Assembly: GCA_029204225.1 (NCBI GenBank)
Contig: CM055106.1
Location: 3,661,147-3,725,146, forward strand
DNA: 64,000 bases
Source of the DNA: Diphasiastrum complanatum
Lineage: Eukaryota; Streptophyta; Lycopodiopsida; Lycopodiales; Lycopodiaceae
Direction: 5' to 3'
A program made the translations under genes and the position numbers. Numbering within the stretch: position 1 is the stretch's first letter; every line of letters starts with the position of its first letter. Below, piece after piece: positions 12,707 to 24,231 of the stretch. The notes beneath the pieces were generated by a model that searched no databases, was not told the origin of the DNA, and saw only the letters and a program-made list of their open reading frames with translations.

Positions 12707-14102
12707 CTCCTTCTTCAACTAGTTTAAGCATAGGCTTTGAAAACACCCCAAGTGAAGTCCTATGCTTCATGAACAAGTCCTTTCCCATTGCTTTGGTGAA
12801 GATATGAGCTACACATTCCCTTGTGGACACATGTTGAAGCTCCACCTCCTTTTATATGACTTGCTCCCTCCTTTGCTATGACTTGCTCCTCACAAAGTGA
12901 TATGCCACCTCAATATGCTTGCTCGTAGCATGAAAGATAGGGTTGGTTTCCAGCCTTTGGGCTGATTGATTGTCACAAAAGATGATTGGGCTCTCTAAAA
13001 AATCTAGCAAGTGAAGATTCTTGGTCATCCTCTTGATCCATACCATCTCCTTTGTGGAATGTGTAAGAGCTTTGTACGAGGCCTCACTAGATGACAATGA
13101 GATAGTGGCTTGTTTCTTCGACATCTACAATATAGCTCCATCACCTATGAAGATACAATGAGCACTAATGGATTTCCTATCCATTATATCTCCAACATAC
13201 TCTGAATCTGAAAATCCAAACCGGTTAGGTGATGATCCCTCATACATATGCCAAAATTTCGAGTTCCAATGATGTACCTCAAAACTTGTTTTCCTAGCTT
13301 CCAATGCTCCTTACTAGGATCTTGCATGAATTGACTCAATATTCCAACACAATAGCTTAGATCTGGTCTTGTAATGGGTAGATAGATGAGTGAACCAACT
13401 AGCTTCCTATAGAGAGTAATGTCCTTGAAGGATCTTTCACTACCTATTATAGTTAGCTTTATATTTGACTCCACAAGTGTATCACAAGCTTTTGCATCTA
13501 CCATATGAAATTTTAGAATAGAATTAGCATAATTCTCTTGACAAATGAAATTAGATTGAGAAATCTAATCACTTCTATTCCTAAAATGTAGATTGCCAAG
13601 ATTTCTTAAGAGCACTCTTGATATCCTCCACATCTTGATTGTCTCCACCACTCAAGATGATATCATCCACATAGATTAGCAAGATGATAGCATCATTTCC
13701 AACAAACCTATAATAAAGTGAATGATCATACTCACTCATACAAAAGCCTTGAGAGAGTAAAAAAGTGTTAAGCTTAGCATACCAATTCCTTGGTGCTTGC
13801 TTAACGCCATACAAACTCTTTTGTAGAAGACACACATGATTTGGTTTTGTAGAAGAAATGTAGCTCTTGAGTTGCTCCACGTACACTTCCTCCTCAAGAT
13901 CATCATTCAAAAATACATTTGTAATATCCAATTGCCATATATCCCATCCATAAAGAGTAGCAAGTGAGATGATGACTCGAATGCTTACCATGTTTGCCAT
14001 GAGTGCAAAGGTCTCATCATAGCCAATCCCATGTTCTTGAGCATATCCTTTTGCCACTAACTTTGCCTTGTACTTGTTAATAGATCCATCTTGGTTTGTC
14101 TT
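12707..14102 (-). pseudogene. copia family F RT and RNase H, broken
   Basis: Minus strand. 13581-14102 is reverse transcriptase: DGSINKYKAKLVAKGYAQ, DIWQLDITNVFLNDD, QKSLYGVKQAPRNWY and an intact LIYVDDIILSGG. A deletion joins it to the RNase H region: 13184-13504 (YRKLVGSLIYLPITRPDLSY) and 12876-13124 (KKQATISLSSSEASYKAL, FCDNQSAQRL, HATSKHIEV). Several frame breaks are present. The RT frame begins right at an LTR edge (14103), so another element was inserted here and the upstream half of RT is gone. RNase H is most like that at 38.5-40.1 kb. Confidence 0.85.
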
Positions 14103-14809
14103 TGATAAAATTCTAGCAAGCTCACATGTTTGGGGAATGATTCTCAAGTGTGAATGATCTTGTTAAGCTTTGTGTTTAGCACATAAATTGATTCTAGATT
14201 GAATGCCAAGATCTAGTATAAGATTTTATGGCTAAATCACAATCTAGCATGCTAAGAATCAAAGAATGATTGTTTTGAAAAACAAAAGAGAAGAAGTACA
14301 AGAATTTAATGCATTAGAAAGCTTGGTTCTTTATCAAAAATCATGAGAGAGTCTACACATATTTATGGAGATTGGAGTAGCTCGAGGTAGAACCATCTCT
14401 CTCCAACTTTCATCCACATCTAAAAGTGAGAACTAGAGAACTAGTGGCATTTGTCACTTTACATGCATGCATTTCTACCTACTTTTACCCAGTGTCAAAT
14501 TTTCAACTAGAATTGTACAAATCATCATGCATGTGTCCAATTCACTTTGTGCATGCGTTGCATTTCACTATGGAACACTTACAACCATTGCATGTGATGT
14601 GCCACGAGTTTCTACAAGCCTATTATTGACATTTCTATGTCTACATTCTTTATGCAAGTTATATATTACCAACTAGACTTCAAGAAACTATGTAGCTCGA
14701 GTTTCTTCTAGGCCAAATTTGGCATTTACAATATGAAACATCACATACACATAGAAAACACTTTGCCAAATGCCTAAAGTCAAGATAGATGATTTTCTAT
14801 TTTTCAGCA
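14103..14809 (-). repeat. 3' LTR of a copia C-family element
   Basis: Minus orientation. The 5' end at 14809 reads TGCTGAAAAATAG directly after the purine tract GAGGAG that follows RNase H. The sequence is a near-identical inverted match of the 3' LTR at 63354-64000, which supports both. The left edge near TGATAAAATTCTAG (14103) is set by comparison with the 50636 LTR end and may be off by a few bases. Open frames within it are not genes. Confidence 0.8.
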
Positions 14810-15685
14810 CTCCTCAAAATTAATCTATGTTGAATTGAACATGGATCTTGGAATTATTTCAAGATTGGATCTATGCTTGATGAAGGAATTTTTGCTCAAA
14901 GGTCTGGTGAGCAAATCTGCAATATGCGATGATATGTCAATGTGCTCCAAGTAGATTTCCTCTCCAATGAGCTTCTCTCTCATGAAGTGATGTGCAAGTT
15001 CGATGTGTTTTCTCCTTGCATGAAATATTGGATTGCTGACAAGGGCTTGTGCTGAAATATTGTCACACATGATCAATGGTACATCATCTTCCTTGATAAT
15101 CTTTAGCTCTACAAGCAACCTCTTGATCCAAAGCACTTCTTTTGTTATAGTGTTAAGTGCCTTATATTCAGCTTCACAAGATGAGAGTGATATGGTATCT
15201 TTCTTTTTGGAAAGCCAAGATATTTAATTTCCTCCAAGATATATGACATATGCACTTGTAGATTTCCGATCTACTTTATCACTAGCAAAATCTGAGTCAG
15301 AATAGCCAATAATAGAAAGATCTTTACTTTTGTATAACAAACCATAATTGTAGGTTGAAGATATATACCTAAGTACCCTTCTGGCCATTTTCGAATGATA
15401 AATAGTAAGATTTTGCATAGCTTGGCTCAACTTATGAAGACTAAAACTTACATCTGGCCTAATTATGGTGAGCCAAATTAAGGAGCCTATAAGACTTTTA
15501 CAAAGAGTGATGTCCACAAAGGATCTTTCATCACCTTTGTTAGGGTCTTTTACAATTTGCTCCATAGGAGTATCAATACTCTTACAATCTAGCATATTGA
15601 ACTATTTTGACATTAAAAGAGCATACTTGGATTGACAAGAGCATACTTGGATTGACTTCTCATTATGGAAGTCAATCTCTAATCC
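14810..15685 (-). pseudogene. copia C-family RNase H end, truncated
   Basis: Minus strand. 15224-15595 contains CKSIDTPMEQ, SLIGSLIWLTIIRPDVSFS, RRVLRYISSTYNYGLLYK and GYSDSDFASDKVDRKSTSAY; 14825-15136 contains MCDNISAQAL, HARRKHIELAHHF and ADLLTRPL. A frame break separates them near 15140-15220. The fragment ends at 15685 against copia A. It matches 62570-63353 on the opposite strand very closely. Confidence 0.85.
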
Positions 15686-17300
15686 ATCCTTTTGGAATAA
15701 TCATCTATGAAAGTAATAAAGAATTTTGCACCAAGTAATGATGGTGTTTGCATTGGGTCCCATGTATCTGTATGTACAATATCTAGCAAATCTTTAGAAA
15801 TGTGTTCTTGATTTGACCTAAATGACCTTCTTGCCTGCTTTTCTTCAATACAACTTTGGCAGACAGGATGGTCGACAATTTGGTAGTCTAGATCAAGAAT
15901 TGAAAAGACTTGGACATGTTACCTATTGATATATGATTAAGGTGACCAAGTCTATAATGCCATATCAATTCTTTATTAATAGAGGTTGAACTGCTTAAAG
16001 CACGATCAACCATAATATTACAATGACTAAGCCTATAGAAATATCCTTGTCTCTTTTCGAGTGCAAGAACTCTCCTACTATTATCAAGAATTTGACAGAA
16101 ATCTATTTGAAACCCTATGTACTAAATCTATGATTCGACTGACAGACAATAGATTTGTCATCAAATTCGGGACATACAATACATTTGTACAAGTTTCAAC
16201 ATTCCATTCTGAAAATCTATCATAAATGATGTCTTCAACTTCAATTATATGAGAGTTGTTATTTCCAAGGTAAACGAATTTCATGGTGTTGTAGGTCAAA
16301 TTATCAATGAACCATTCATGATGGCTTGTCATGTATTGTGCTGCTCCAGAATCAAGGAACCATTCTTCCGATTGTTCGACATAGCAATAGCTCACCATGA
16401 AGACTTCTTGCTCATCATCATCTTCTTGATTCTTCTGTTTGGTGTTGGCTACATGGGCCTACCTACTGGTCTGGTTGCTTCTATTTGTCATTGTTAAACT
16501 TCAAGGTTCAACAGTCCTGGATTTCATGGTTTGCCCTCTTGCAATATCTGCAGAAGTGCCTTTTTTTGTTTTGAGTAGGTGGCTGATTTTGAGTCTTATG
16601 TGTCTACTTCTGAGTGCTTTTCGTTGCTATCAATTTGATGGGCAACTTTCTTCGTCTGTTGTTTCTTGGTGTTTTTCTTTGAGAATAGTGTCCATGAGTC
16701 GTTGATGGAGGACGAGGATGCTCCATTACTTTTTGTTTCCTCCTGTAGCAGCATGATTAAGACTCTAAGCAATGTTATATTTGAGTGTGTGGTTATCATC
16801 GTCACCCAGTTTTCATAAGAGGATGGCAAATTGGACAGTAAGGTCATAACAATGTGAGAGTCTTTGACTATTGAACCTATTGCCACCATTTGCTCTAATA
16901 GAGTCTTAAATTCATTTATGTGATTCTAAACATAATCACTATCTGACATCCTGAGTGAGAAAAACTTTTTCCTCAGATGAAGCTTTGAAGTGACATCTCT
17001 CACTTCGTATAGTGTGCTCTTCCAAGTTTCTTTTGCAGATTGGGCTTTTCTGATATGACAAATATGCGTGTCAGAGATGTTAAGGGTGATCAACGCGAAA
17101 GGCTTGCCATCCCTAAGCTTCCATTTGGAAATGGCTTGCTCATCAACAATGGGAAGTAGTCCAGTTCCAACGACTATTTCCCAGAGTTCCTTGGCCATCA
17201 GCACTACTCTCATCTTGAAGTTCCATAGGTGGTAATTCGAACCATCGAGTTTGTCTAACATTAGAGCATACTGTGGTTGTGAATCCATTTGGAATTTCAA
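15686..17300 (-). pseudogene. copia family A gag, protease and integrase start, broken
   Basis: Minus strand, continuing the element split at 11434. 16926-17300 is a UBN2-type gag (LDGSNYHLWNFKMRVVLMAKELWE..., then AKETWKSTLYEV); 16596-16889 continues gag. Near 16500-16570 a zinc knuckle reads HFCRYCKRANHEIQDC (C-x2-C-x4-H-x4-C) and is followed by a stop. 16084-16398 holds the protease (WFLDSGAAQYM). 15686-16080 holds the GAG pre-integrase region (HxxxH and CxxC, SCIEGKQARRSF-like) and the integrase start. Numerous stops and frameshifts. A parallel copy lies at 26470-28080. Confidence 0.85.
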
Positions 17301-17423
17301 GTTGAGTATTATGTAGATAGTAGATTAATGTGACTGAAAACAATAATAGCTATTGTCTACACTATATCATAATGATCATTTTGATAATGTTAGCTCTAAA
17401 TGTGTATAGAGTTCAAAGCATTT

Positions 17424-17435
17424 GCTCTGATACCA
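17424..17435 (-). other. primer-binding site of copia A
   Basis: GCTCTGATACCA on the + strand is the complement of TGGTATCAGAGC, the usual copia primer-binding site for initiator tRNA-Met. It lies directly next to the LTR end TGTTGGGATTCAG. Confidence 0.85.
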
Positions 17436-17955
17436 TGTTGGGATTCAGTGCTATTATCGTCACGATAGAGAGAAGCGAGGGGGAATCCTCAGCACATGCA
17501 ACTATGTCTATCAGATTCAGACATATCGAGATCTATCTTACTTGATCATAGCTTCGAAGTCACTGGATCTAGATAGTTGATTTTATAGCCATGCACAAAC
17601 TGTCTTGTTTATCAGATTTAGCTTTGCGTAAGCGGTTTGGGTACGTTTATTAGAACGACAAATCAAGCAATGATATCAATCACATGAAACAATTTAATCT
17701 ACAAATAATTTTATCAGCGAGCATAAATCTATTTGACAATGAAATGAATGCACATTCAACATACACAACTTAAATTGCTAGAACATTGACAGATTAGTCA
17801 TGTAGAAATATGCAGTCTAAATGCATATAGAGGCCTTCTTTTTTAGACAATACTCTATGATAACAAAGAGAAAGGACAATTGCGCTATCAGCAGATAGAG
17901 AATTCAGCTAACCGAGCAATTGATAAGTTGCTGGTTATATACACATGAATACAAC
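17436..17955 (-). repeat. 5' LTR of copia A, truncated
   Basis: The LTR starts (3' end, minus orientation) at TGTTGGGATTCAG next to the primer-binding site. It follows the LTR at 28219 base by base, but the outer ~400 bp are missing: at about 17950 it joins the gypsy fragment, where the 28-kb copy still has 28740-29148. Confidence 0.7.
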
Positions 17956-18447
17956 CGAGAAAGTTTGGAAAAGATTACCCGATTCACTTTCTCAGTAGAC
18001 AATTAGTCCCTACTGAAAATAAATTATTCCACTACTGGCATTAGCAATTATATATGTTGTACAAAAATTACACCATTATTTGCTAAGAAATCAATTTAAA
18101 TTCTATACCAATCATCAACCATTGCTATACTTGTTGAATAAACCATGCAACACTAGTTGTATAGCAAGATGGCTACTTATCCTTCTAGAATTCAACTTTA
18201 AAATTACTGTGTGGAGAGGTAAGCAACATTTTCTTGTCGATTATTAATCTAGAATAACATCAGTTGAGAAAGTAAAAGAATCGATCAGTGATGATTTACT
18301 TGATGCAAACATGTTTCAAATAGATGCTACTCCTAGATGGGCTGAAGAGATAAGATCATTTTTATCAATTGGAGTAATGGATCCAACTATGTCTAAAGTA
18401 GATCAGCGCAAACTGGTTTCGAAATCTAGACCTTATCTTCTAATTGA
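17956..18447 (+). pseudogene. Ty3/gypsy RNase H and pre-integrase fragment
   Basis: Plus strand, opposite to copia A. Broken frames read SRQLVPTEN, then DHQPLLYLLNKPCNTSCIAR and WLLILLEFNFKI, typical of the gypsy RNase H domain, then from 18311 DATPRWAEEIRSFLSIGVMDP and RPYLLID, typical of the linker before the integrase zinc finger. There are stops after the VDY motif and in the RNase H part. The same piece occurs at 29165-29655. Confidence 0.8.
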
Positions 18448-18530
18448 TCTTTGGTTAGAAAGACAAGCAACTCATCAAGCTTGCCAATGTAGAAAAACCA
18501 ACATCTACACTATGAACGAGATGCAAAGAT
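18448..18530 (-). repeat. ~85-bp scrap of an F-family LTR fused to gypsy
   Basis: TTTGGTTAGAAAGACAAGCA... and CCAATGTAGAAAAACCAACATCTACAC match the F LTRs near 12150-12215 and 37925-37985. It joins the gypsy frame without a gap and extends the open frame that starts at 18311. The same fusion is present at 29655-29745, so it is older than the duplication. Confidence 0.65.
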
Positions 18531-19268
18531 ATCCGAGTAATTTTGACCCTGGATCGGATCGAATTGGGTCTAATTTTTTCGACCTTGAAAAATCCGACCC
18601 TGACTATATTTTTGACCTAGTATAAAATCGATCTTTTGTATATTTTTTGATACTTTGTAAAGTTCAATACTTTCAGTCAACAATCCAACCCAACAACTTC
18701 ACATTGATAATGCGCCTACATTGTACATGTAGTTATAGTTGAGAGGCGATAGTAATAACTATAGAAAATATTTGTAATAGATATTTCAAGTAGTATATCA
18801 AAATAATTATCTTCATCAGAAAATTTCTTCTGATCTTCTGATATCTATAGCATCTGATAATTGTTTCTATCTATTCATTCAGATAATTTTGTTGCATGTG
18901 TTATCACACAAAATGATCAAAATTCTCATTTTGTAGCCAGCTGAAGTATTCACTTCATGCGATTGTACTCCTTGTGGATTTAAATCAGAGTACATTTTGT
19001 CTCCACTTAGTTGTTGTTCCATTGCGCATTTTTTATTCTTTCATTTTGAACATTCTGCTGCTAATTGTGGCACTTTTGATCCACGCACCAAACTCGCTCC
19101 CAGCTTCCGCACAAACCCAACTAATTATAATAGACTTGGGCCCCTTTAATGAAAATAAAACTTGAGACCCAAAGTCAATTTTAAACTTAGAGTTTACTTT
19201 TTAAAAGTTGGGTCCAATTTTGGACTCACATGAATCTTGTGATTTCCAATGTAGTTTTTGTGGACCCT
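18531..19268. other. unassigned duplicated segment
   Basis: No gene is recognised. It matches 29746-30488 almost throughout, including a Ser/Thr-poor AT-rich part and repeats of TTGGGTCCAA near the right end. It is the right arm of the A duplication. Confidence 0.55.
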
Positions 19269-19920
19269 TGGACCCTTGCAGCTTCTTTTCATGGTGGTCT
19301 TGATAAACTTTGGTATTGGCCTTGTGGGCTTCATACCTTTTGATTAATTCCACATATCTCTACATTTTAATCTTTTAAGTTCTATATAATAGAATTTTAT
19401 CTCCTTCATTCCATTCCTTTAGTCGAATATGATTATCATGCCAGGCCTTCTGTCGGCATTTGTTTACTAGTTGTGCATGATAACTTAATAATCGAGTTTC
19501 ACGTAGTTTGTGAAGATTAAGAAGTCTGTGTTTGATGGTTTCTTATTCACCAAGTTGTTCGAAATATGCAACTCATAAGGATGGATGATAAATTCTACTG
19601 GCTTTACATCTTGTTGACTGTAAACAAACTAAAATGGTGTCATTCTCGTTGATCTTCATGATCTTGTTTTGAAAGCCCAAATAGCTGAATATAATTTTGT
19701 TTCCCAATTATTTCCTTAGGCTTCAACTATTTTGGTCAAAATTTTCCATATTATCTTGTTTGAAAATTCGGCTAACCCATTGCATCGAGGATAATATGGG
19801 GTACTTTTTTGATGTTTCACAAAGTAATGAGTTAGGAGATTATGTACAACCTCATTGAGGAAGTGAGTGCATCTATCACTTACTAACTCTATTGGACATG
19901 TACATCCGAAGTGGGTAATA
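19269..19920 (-). pseudogene. gypsy integrase fragment, second copy
   Basis: It matches 9437-10030 closely. 19716-19928 encodes the central integrase part (IELVSDRCTHFLNEV, KSTPYYPRCNGLAEFSNK) including the same Cys after SDR. It is cut at 19920 by the truncated LTR of copia G, so the first catalytic Asp is lost. Confidence 0.8.
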
Positions 19921-20253
19921 TCCATCACGGTTTTGGGCAGGTATGAGTAGCCCTAAACCTATCCCTAATGCTAATTTTTGTGGATCTTTCATCCCTACCA
20001 AGTTAGGGTTGGAATCTTGGAGATCCCTCAACAATCCAAAAATTACCAAAAATAGCTCCTATTTTTCCTCTCTTGTATCTAAGCATAATTTGGACTCATT
20101 CCAAAGGTTCTAACACTTAGGTCTACTTGAGAACATCCTTATGAATGGAATCCTATGCTATTTGGCATGTGTGACAAGCCACATCATGACCATCTAACCA
20201 TTTACAAGTCCTATGACCAAAATTAGTCAAGCTAGAATTGTGAATTTTTAACA
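19921..20253 (-). repeat. 3' LTR of copia G, truncated
   Basis: It begins (right end) TGTTAAAAATTCACAATTC directly after GGAGGAG and is a close match of 25389-25723. Only the first half of the LTR remains. The few differences between the two LTRs point to a fairly young insertion. Confidence 0.9.
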
Positions 20254-20267
20254 CTCCTCCTCACTAT

Positions 20268-23200
20268 CTAGCTTGGTTCAATCATTGCCTTACTAATCAC
20301 TCCAAGTGATGAGCTGAACTTCATAAAAGGTGTCTTTTGAAGTGGTTTAGTAAGTAGATCAGCTACACATTCATTTCTTGGAACATGCTCCAAAGCAATC
20401 TCCTTGGCTTGCACCATTTCTCTCACAAAGTAATGGCATATCTCAATGTGCTTAGATCTTGCATGGAAGATTGGGTTAGATGCAAGGTGTTGGGCTGATA
20501 TATTGTCATTGTAGATGATTGGTGCCTCCTCTGAATCCATGATCTTTAGCTCCACCAATAATCTATTGATCCAGAGTACCTCCTTTGTAGTGGTTGTCAA
20601 AGCTTTGTACTCGGCCTCGGTTGAAGATAGAGATATAGTTTCTTGCTTTTTTGAAAGCCATGAAACCACACCTTCTCCTATGAAAGTTAAATAGGCACTT
20701 GTTGATTTCCTATCCCTCTTGTCCCCTGCAAAATCTGAATCACTAAATGCATGAAGGTTAATCACATCTGCTCTATATAGAATCCCAAAATCCAATGTAC
20801 CCGAGATGTATCTTAGAATCCTCTTAGCCTTTTTCCAATGGATATTCAATGGCTTTTGCATGGATTGGCTCAACCTACATACACTAAATCTAAGATTTGG
20901 TCTAGTTATAGTGATCCACATTAAGGAACCTATAAGTTGCCTAAACAAAGTGATGTCCATAAAGGATCTTTCATCATCTTCATTTGGCACTTTTACATCT
21001 TGCTCCATTGGTGTGTCAACACTTTTGCATACTTCCATCTTAAACTTCTTCAAAAGACTTTGAGCATAGTTTACTTGAATTATAAAGATAAAATCAGACC
21101 CTCTAAGTACTTCTATGCCTAAGATGAAGTGAAGACACCCTAGATCTACCATCTTGAACTCTAAGGATAGATCTATCTTGATTTTTTCAATACCATCCAC
21201 ACTATTTCCACTAATGATAATGTCATCTACATAAATGAGTAAAAGTACAATATCAACATCATCAAACTTAATGTAAAGAGTGGGATCATATTCATTTTGA
21301 ACAAAAGAAAGTGAAATAAGATAGCAATGTAGTCTTGAATTCCAAGATCTCAAGGCTTGCTTCAAGCCATAGATGCTTCTTTGGAGATGACATACTTTGT
21401 TCTCCATTCCATGCTTGATGAACCCTTGTGGCTGCTCCATATAGAAACCCTAAACCCTAAAACCACTCAAGAAAGCATTAGAGACATCCATTTGACATAG
21501 AATCCATCCAAAATGTGATGCAAGTGCAATGATTAGCCTTATTGTGACCATCTTGGCCACGGGTGCAAAAGTTTCCTCATAGTCTATCCCTCTCTCTTGA
21601 CCATAACCTTTTGCAACTAATCTTGCTTTATGTTTGTGAGCACTCCCATTTGCATTCAACTTAAGCTTGAAGACCCACTTGCATCCTATTACATTCCTTT
21701 GAGGTCTCTTAACAAGCAACCAAGTTTCATTCTCAATCAAGGCATCATACTCATCCAACATAGCTTTATACCATTCTTTGGAGTTCAATGCATCTTCAAC
21801 ATTAGATGGTTCTTCAAAACTAGATAAAGCATAAGAAGTGGATGAGATACCCTCAACTTGTTGTCCTTTGCCTTGATATGTGAGCCTTGATGGCTCCACT
21901 TTTTCCCTTGAAGATCTCCTTGGTGTGATAAGTGGGTTTGGTGCTTGCTCCTCCATGAGCTCCTCCTCAAAACCAAGATCTTGCTCCTCGGCCATCTTCT
22001 TCTTGATTGTTGGAGCACTTGAGCCTTCTTCAAGCATATGCATATGATGTTAATCAAAGATTACATCCCTTGAAACAACAAATTTGTTCAAGTATGGGAG
22101 ATTGACTTTGTAGCCCTTGCTTGAGCTTGCATATCCAAGCATGATCCCTCTTGTGGAAGATGGATCCTCCTTGGTTCTTGTTTCCAATGGCACATGCACA
22201 TAACATATACACCCAAAAAATTTCAAGTGATTAAGATTGGGTTTCTTTCCATACAACATCTCATAAGGAGTTTTGCCCTCAATTGCTTTGCAAGACACCC
22301 TATTCATCAAGTAGTTTGCACATACAAGAGACTCACCCCAAAAGGATTTGGGCAAACAAGCATCTAATCTTTAAGCCTTAGAAAATTCACATAATGTTCT
22401 ATTCCTTCTTTCAGCAACTCCATTTTGTTGAGGAGTGTAAGGACAAGAAGTCTCTTTCTTGATCCCTTCCTCCTCACAAAAGGCCTTGAACTCATTGGAG
22501 ATGAATTCTCCACCATTGTCACTTCTAAGAATCTTGATGCTATGATTATGATGCTTTTCCACAAACAACTTGAACTTTATAAAAGTATCAAATACTTGAG
22601 ACTTGAAGGAAAGTAAGAACACCCAACAATATCTTGAGTAGTCATCAATGAAGGTTAAACACATGGATGAACCTCCATTAGATTTGGTGCTAGCAATGTG
22701 CACATCCGAGTGTATGAGTTCAAGAGGATGAGATGACTTTGGGATGGAGTTAGGAAACACCTTCTTATGTGCCTTGGATAAGGCACAAGCTTCACAAACC
22801 TTGTCTTCCTTCCCAATAGACCTTGGTAGGCCTAAAGCATACTCCTCCTTGATCATATCCTCCATGGAAGCCGAGTTGACATGTCCAAGTCTTTTGTGCC
22901 ATAAAGTAAAGGTAGATATCTTGCTCTTCTCGGCCAACATGACAACATTAGTATCCACAAATTCAGACAACTTATAAATTTTGCCAAGTCTAGTGCCCTT
23001 AGACACTATCTTACCCTTCTTCTTGATGAAACATTCATTTGAGGCAAAGTCAACATTGAAACCATTGTCTACCATTTGGCCAACACTTAGTAGATTCTTT
23101 GTTATTGTAGGAATGTACAAAACACCTTTTATGTTGATCTTTTTGGAAGATCCTAAGCAAAGGGGAATGCTACCAACTCCTTCAATCTTACAAGCTTCAT

Positions 23201-24231
23201 CATTTGCTGTATAGATAGACTTTATAGGTCCATCATAAGATAAGAGAGAAGTGAAAAACTCCCTCTTACTAGTCATGTGTGAACTAGCACCCGACTCAAT
23301 CCACCAAGGATCTTCTCCTTTGAAGCTTGTTGAAGAAAATATGGACATCATGAGAGAGTCCTCATGTGAACTCTCCTCCTCCTCCTCTTTGCTCATGTTG
23401 GCTTGGCTTTGATCTTGCTTCCTCTTGAAGCATTCCGAGGCATAATGCCCCATCTTGCTACAATAGTAGCACTTCACCTTTGATTTGTCCTTCTTGACTT
23501 TGGTGGTCGATGGAGATGCCTTTGAGGGTCCTTCTTGATTCTCAAGCTTTGTAGGCTTCTTGAATGTTGATCCTTTGCCTTTGGACTTGCCTCTGCCTTT
23601 GGTGAAGAGAGCTTGGTCATCTCCACCTTGGATGGAAAGCCTATCCATCCACTCTTGCATTTGGCTCCTTCTTGATTCCTCGGCCATGAGTGTGCCTTGG
23701 AGTTCTTCAAGTATGGGTAGCTTACCCATAATATCCCTGAACCAAATTGTCAAATTCAAAGCTTAGTCCATTCAATATGAGTTGAACAAGCTCTTCATCC
23801 TTGATAGGATCACCTATGAAGGCTAGCTCTTTGTTCAATTCCTTTACTCTTAGGACAAAAGTATGTGCACTCTCTCCTTTCTTCTGATAGCTTCTATAGA
23901 TTTGATTCTTCAAAGCTAACATTCTAGTTTGGTTCTTGGATTCATAGACCTTTTGCAAAGTCTCCCAAGCATCTTGAGCCGAAGTGCAATCTCCTACCTC
24001 TCTTAAGAGTTCATTTGCAACATTCATTTTTATGCAATGCAGTGCAACATTGCACCTCGTGATGTATTTGGCTTTTTCTTGAGGATGAATAGGTTCACCC
24101 TCCTTACCATTTACAATTTCCATCAGATCTTGCATGATCATGATGGATTCCATTCTTACTTTCCATAAGGAATAGTTAGTTCTGTTGAGCCTTTCATTAG
24201 TATCCAAAAGATATGCATTTATAGATGCCAT
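20268..24231 (-). pseudogene. gag-pol polyprotein of copia G (about 1,320 codons, four breaks)
   Basis: One frame runs through almost the whole polyprotein. In order: gag (MASINAYLLDTNERL..., UBN2 type), zinc knuckle CYYCSKMGHYASEC (~23450), protease with WWIESGASSHM (~23290), integrase with HKRLGH/CEAC zinc finger, HSDVH, FIDDYSRYCWVF, LRSDNGGEF and TPQQNGVAERRNR (22390-22900), RT with CKWVFKLKLNANGS and LIYVDDIIISGN (~21222), and RNase H with STEAEYKAL, NDNISAQHLASNP and HARSKHIEICHYF (to 20268). Breaks: one frameshift near 23740, and in-frame stops at about 22371, 22050 and 21450; everything downstream of the frameshift stays in register. The protease active-site Asp of DSGA is Glu (GAG). 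RT and integrase catalytic residues look intact. Confidence 0.92.

Noticed and set aside
14426-14676. Open frames inside the C LTR (also 63487-63797 minus)
   Set aside because: The same frames appear in both LTR copies because the LTR is repeated; no coding features.
22744-23214. Plus-strand open frames inside copia G and other elements
   Set aside because: They are antisense shadows of integrase and gag coding sequence.
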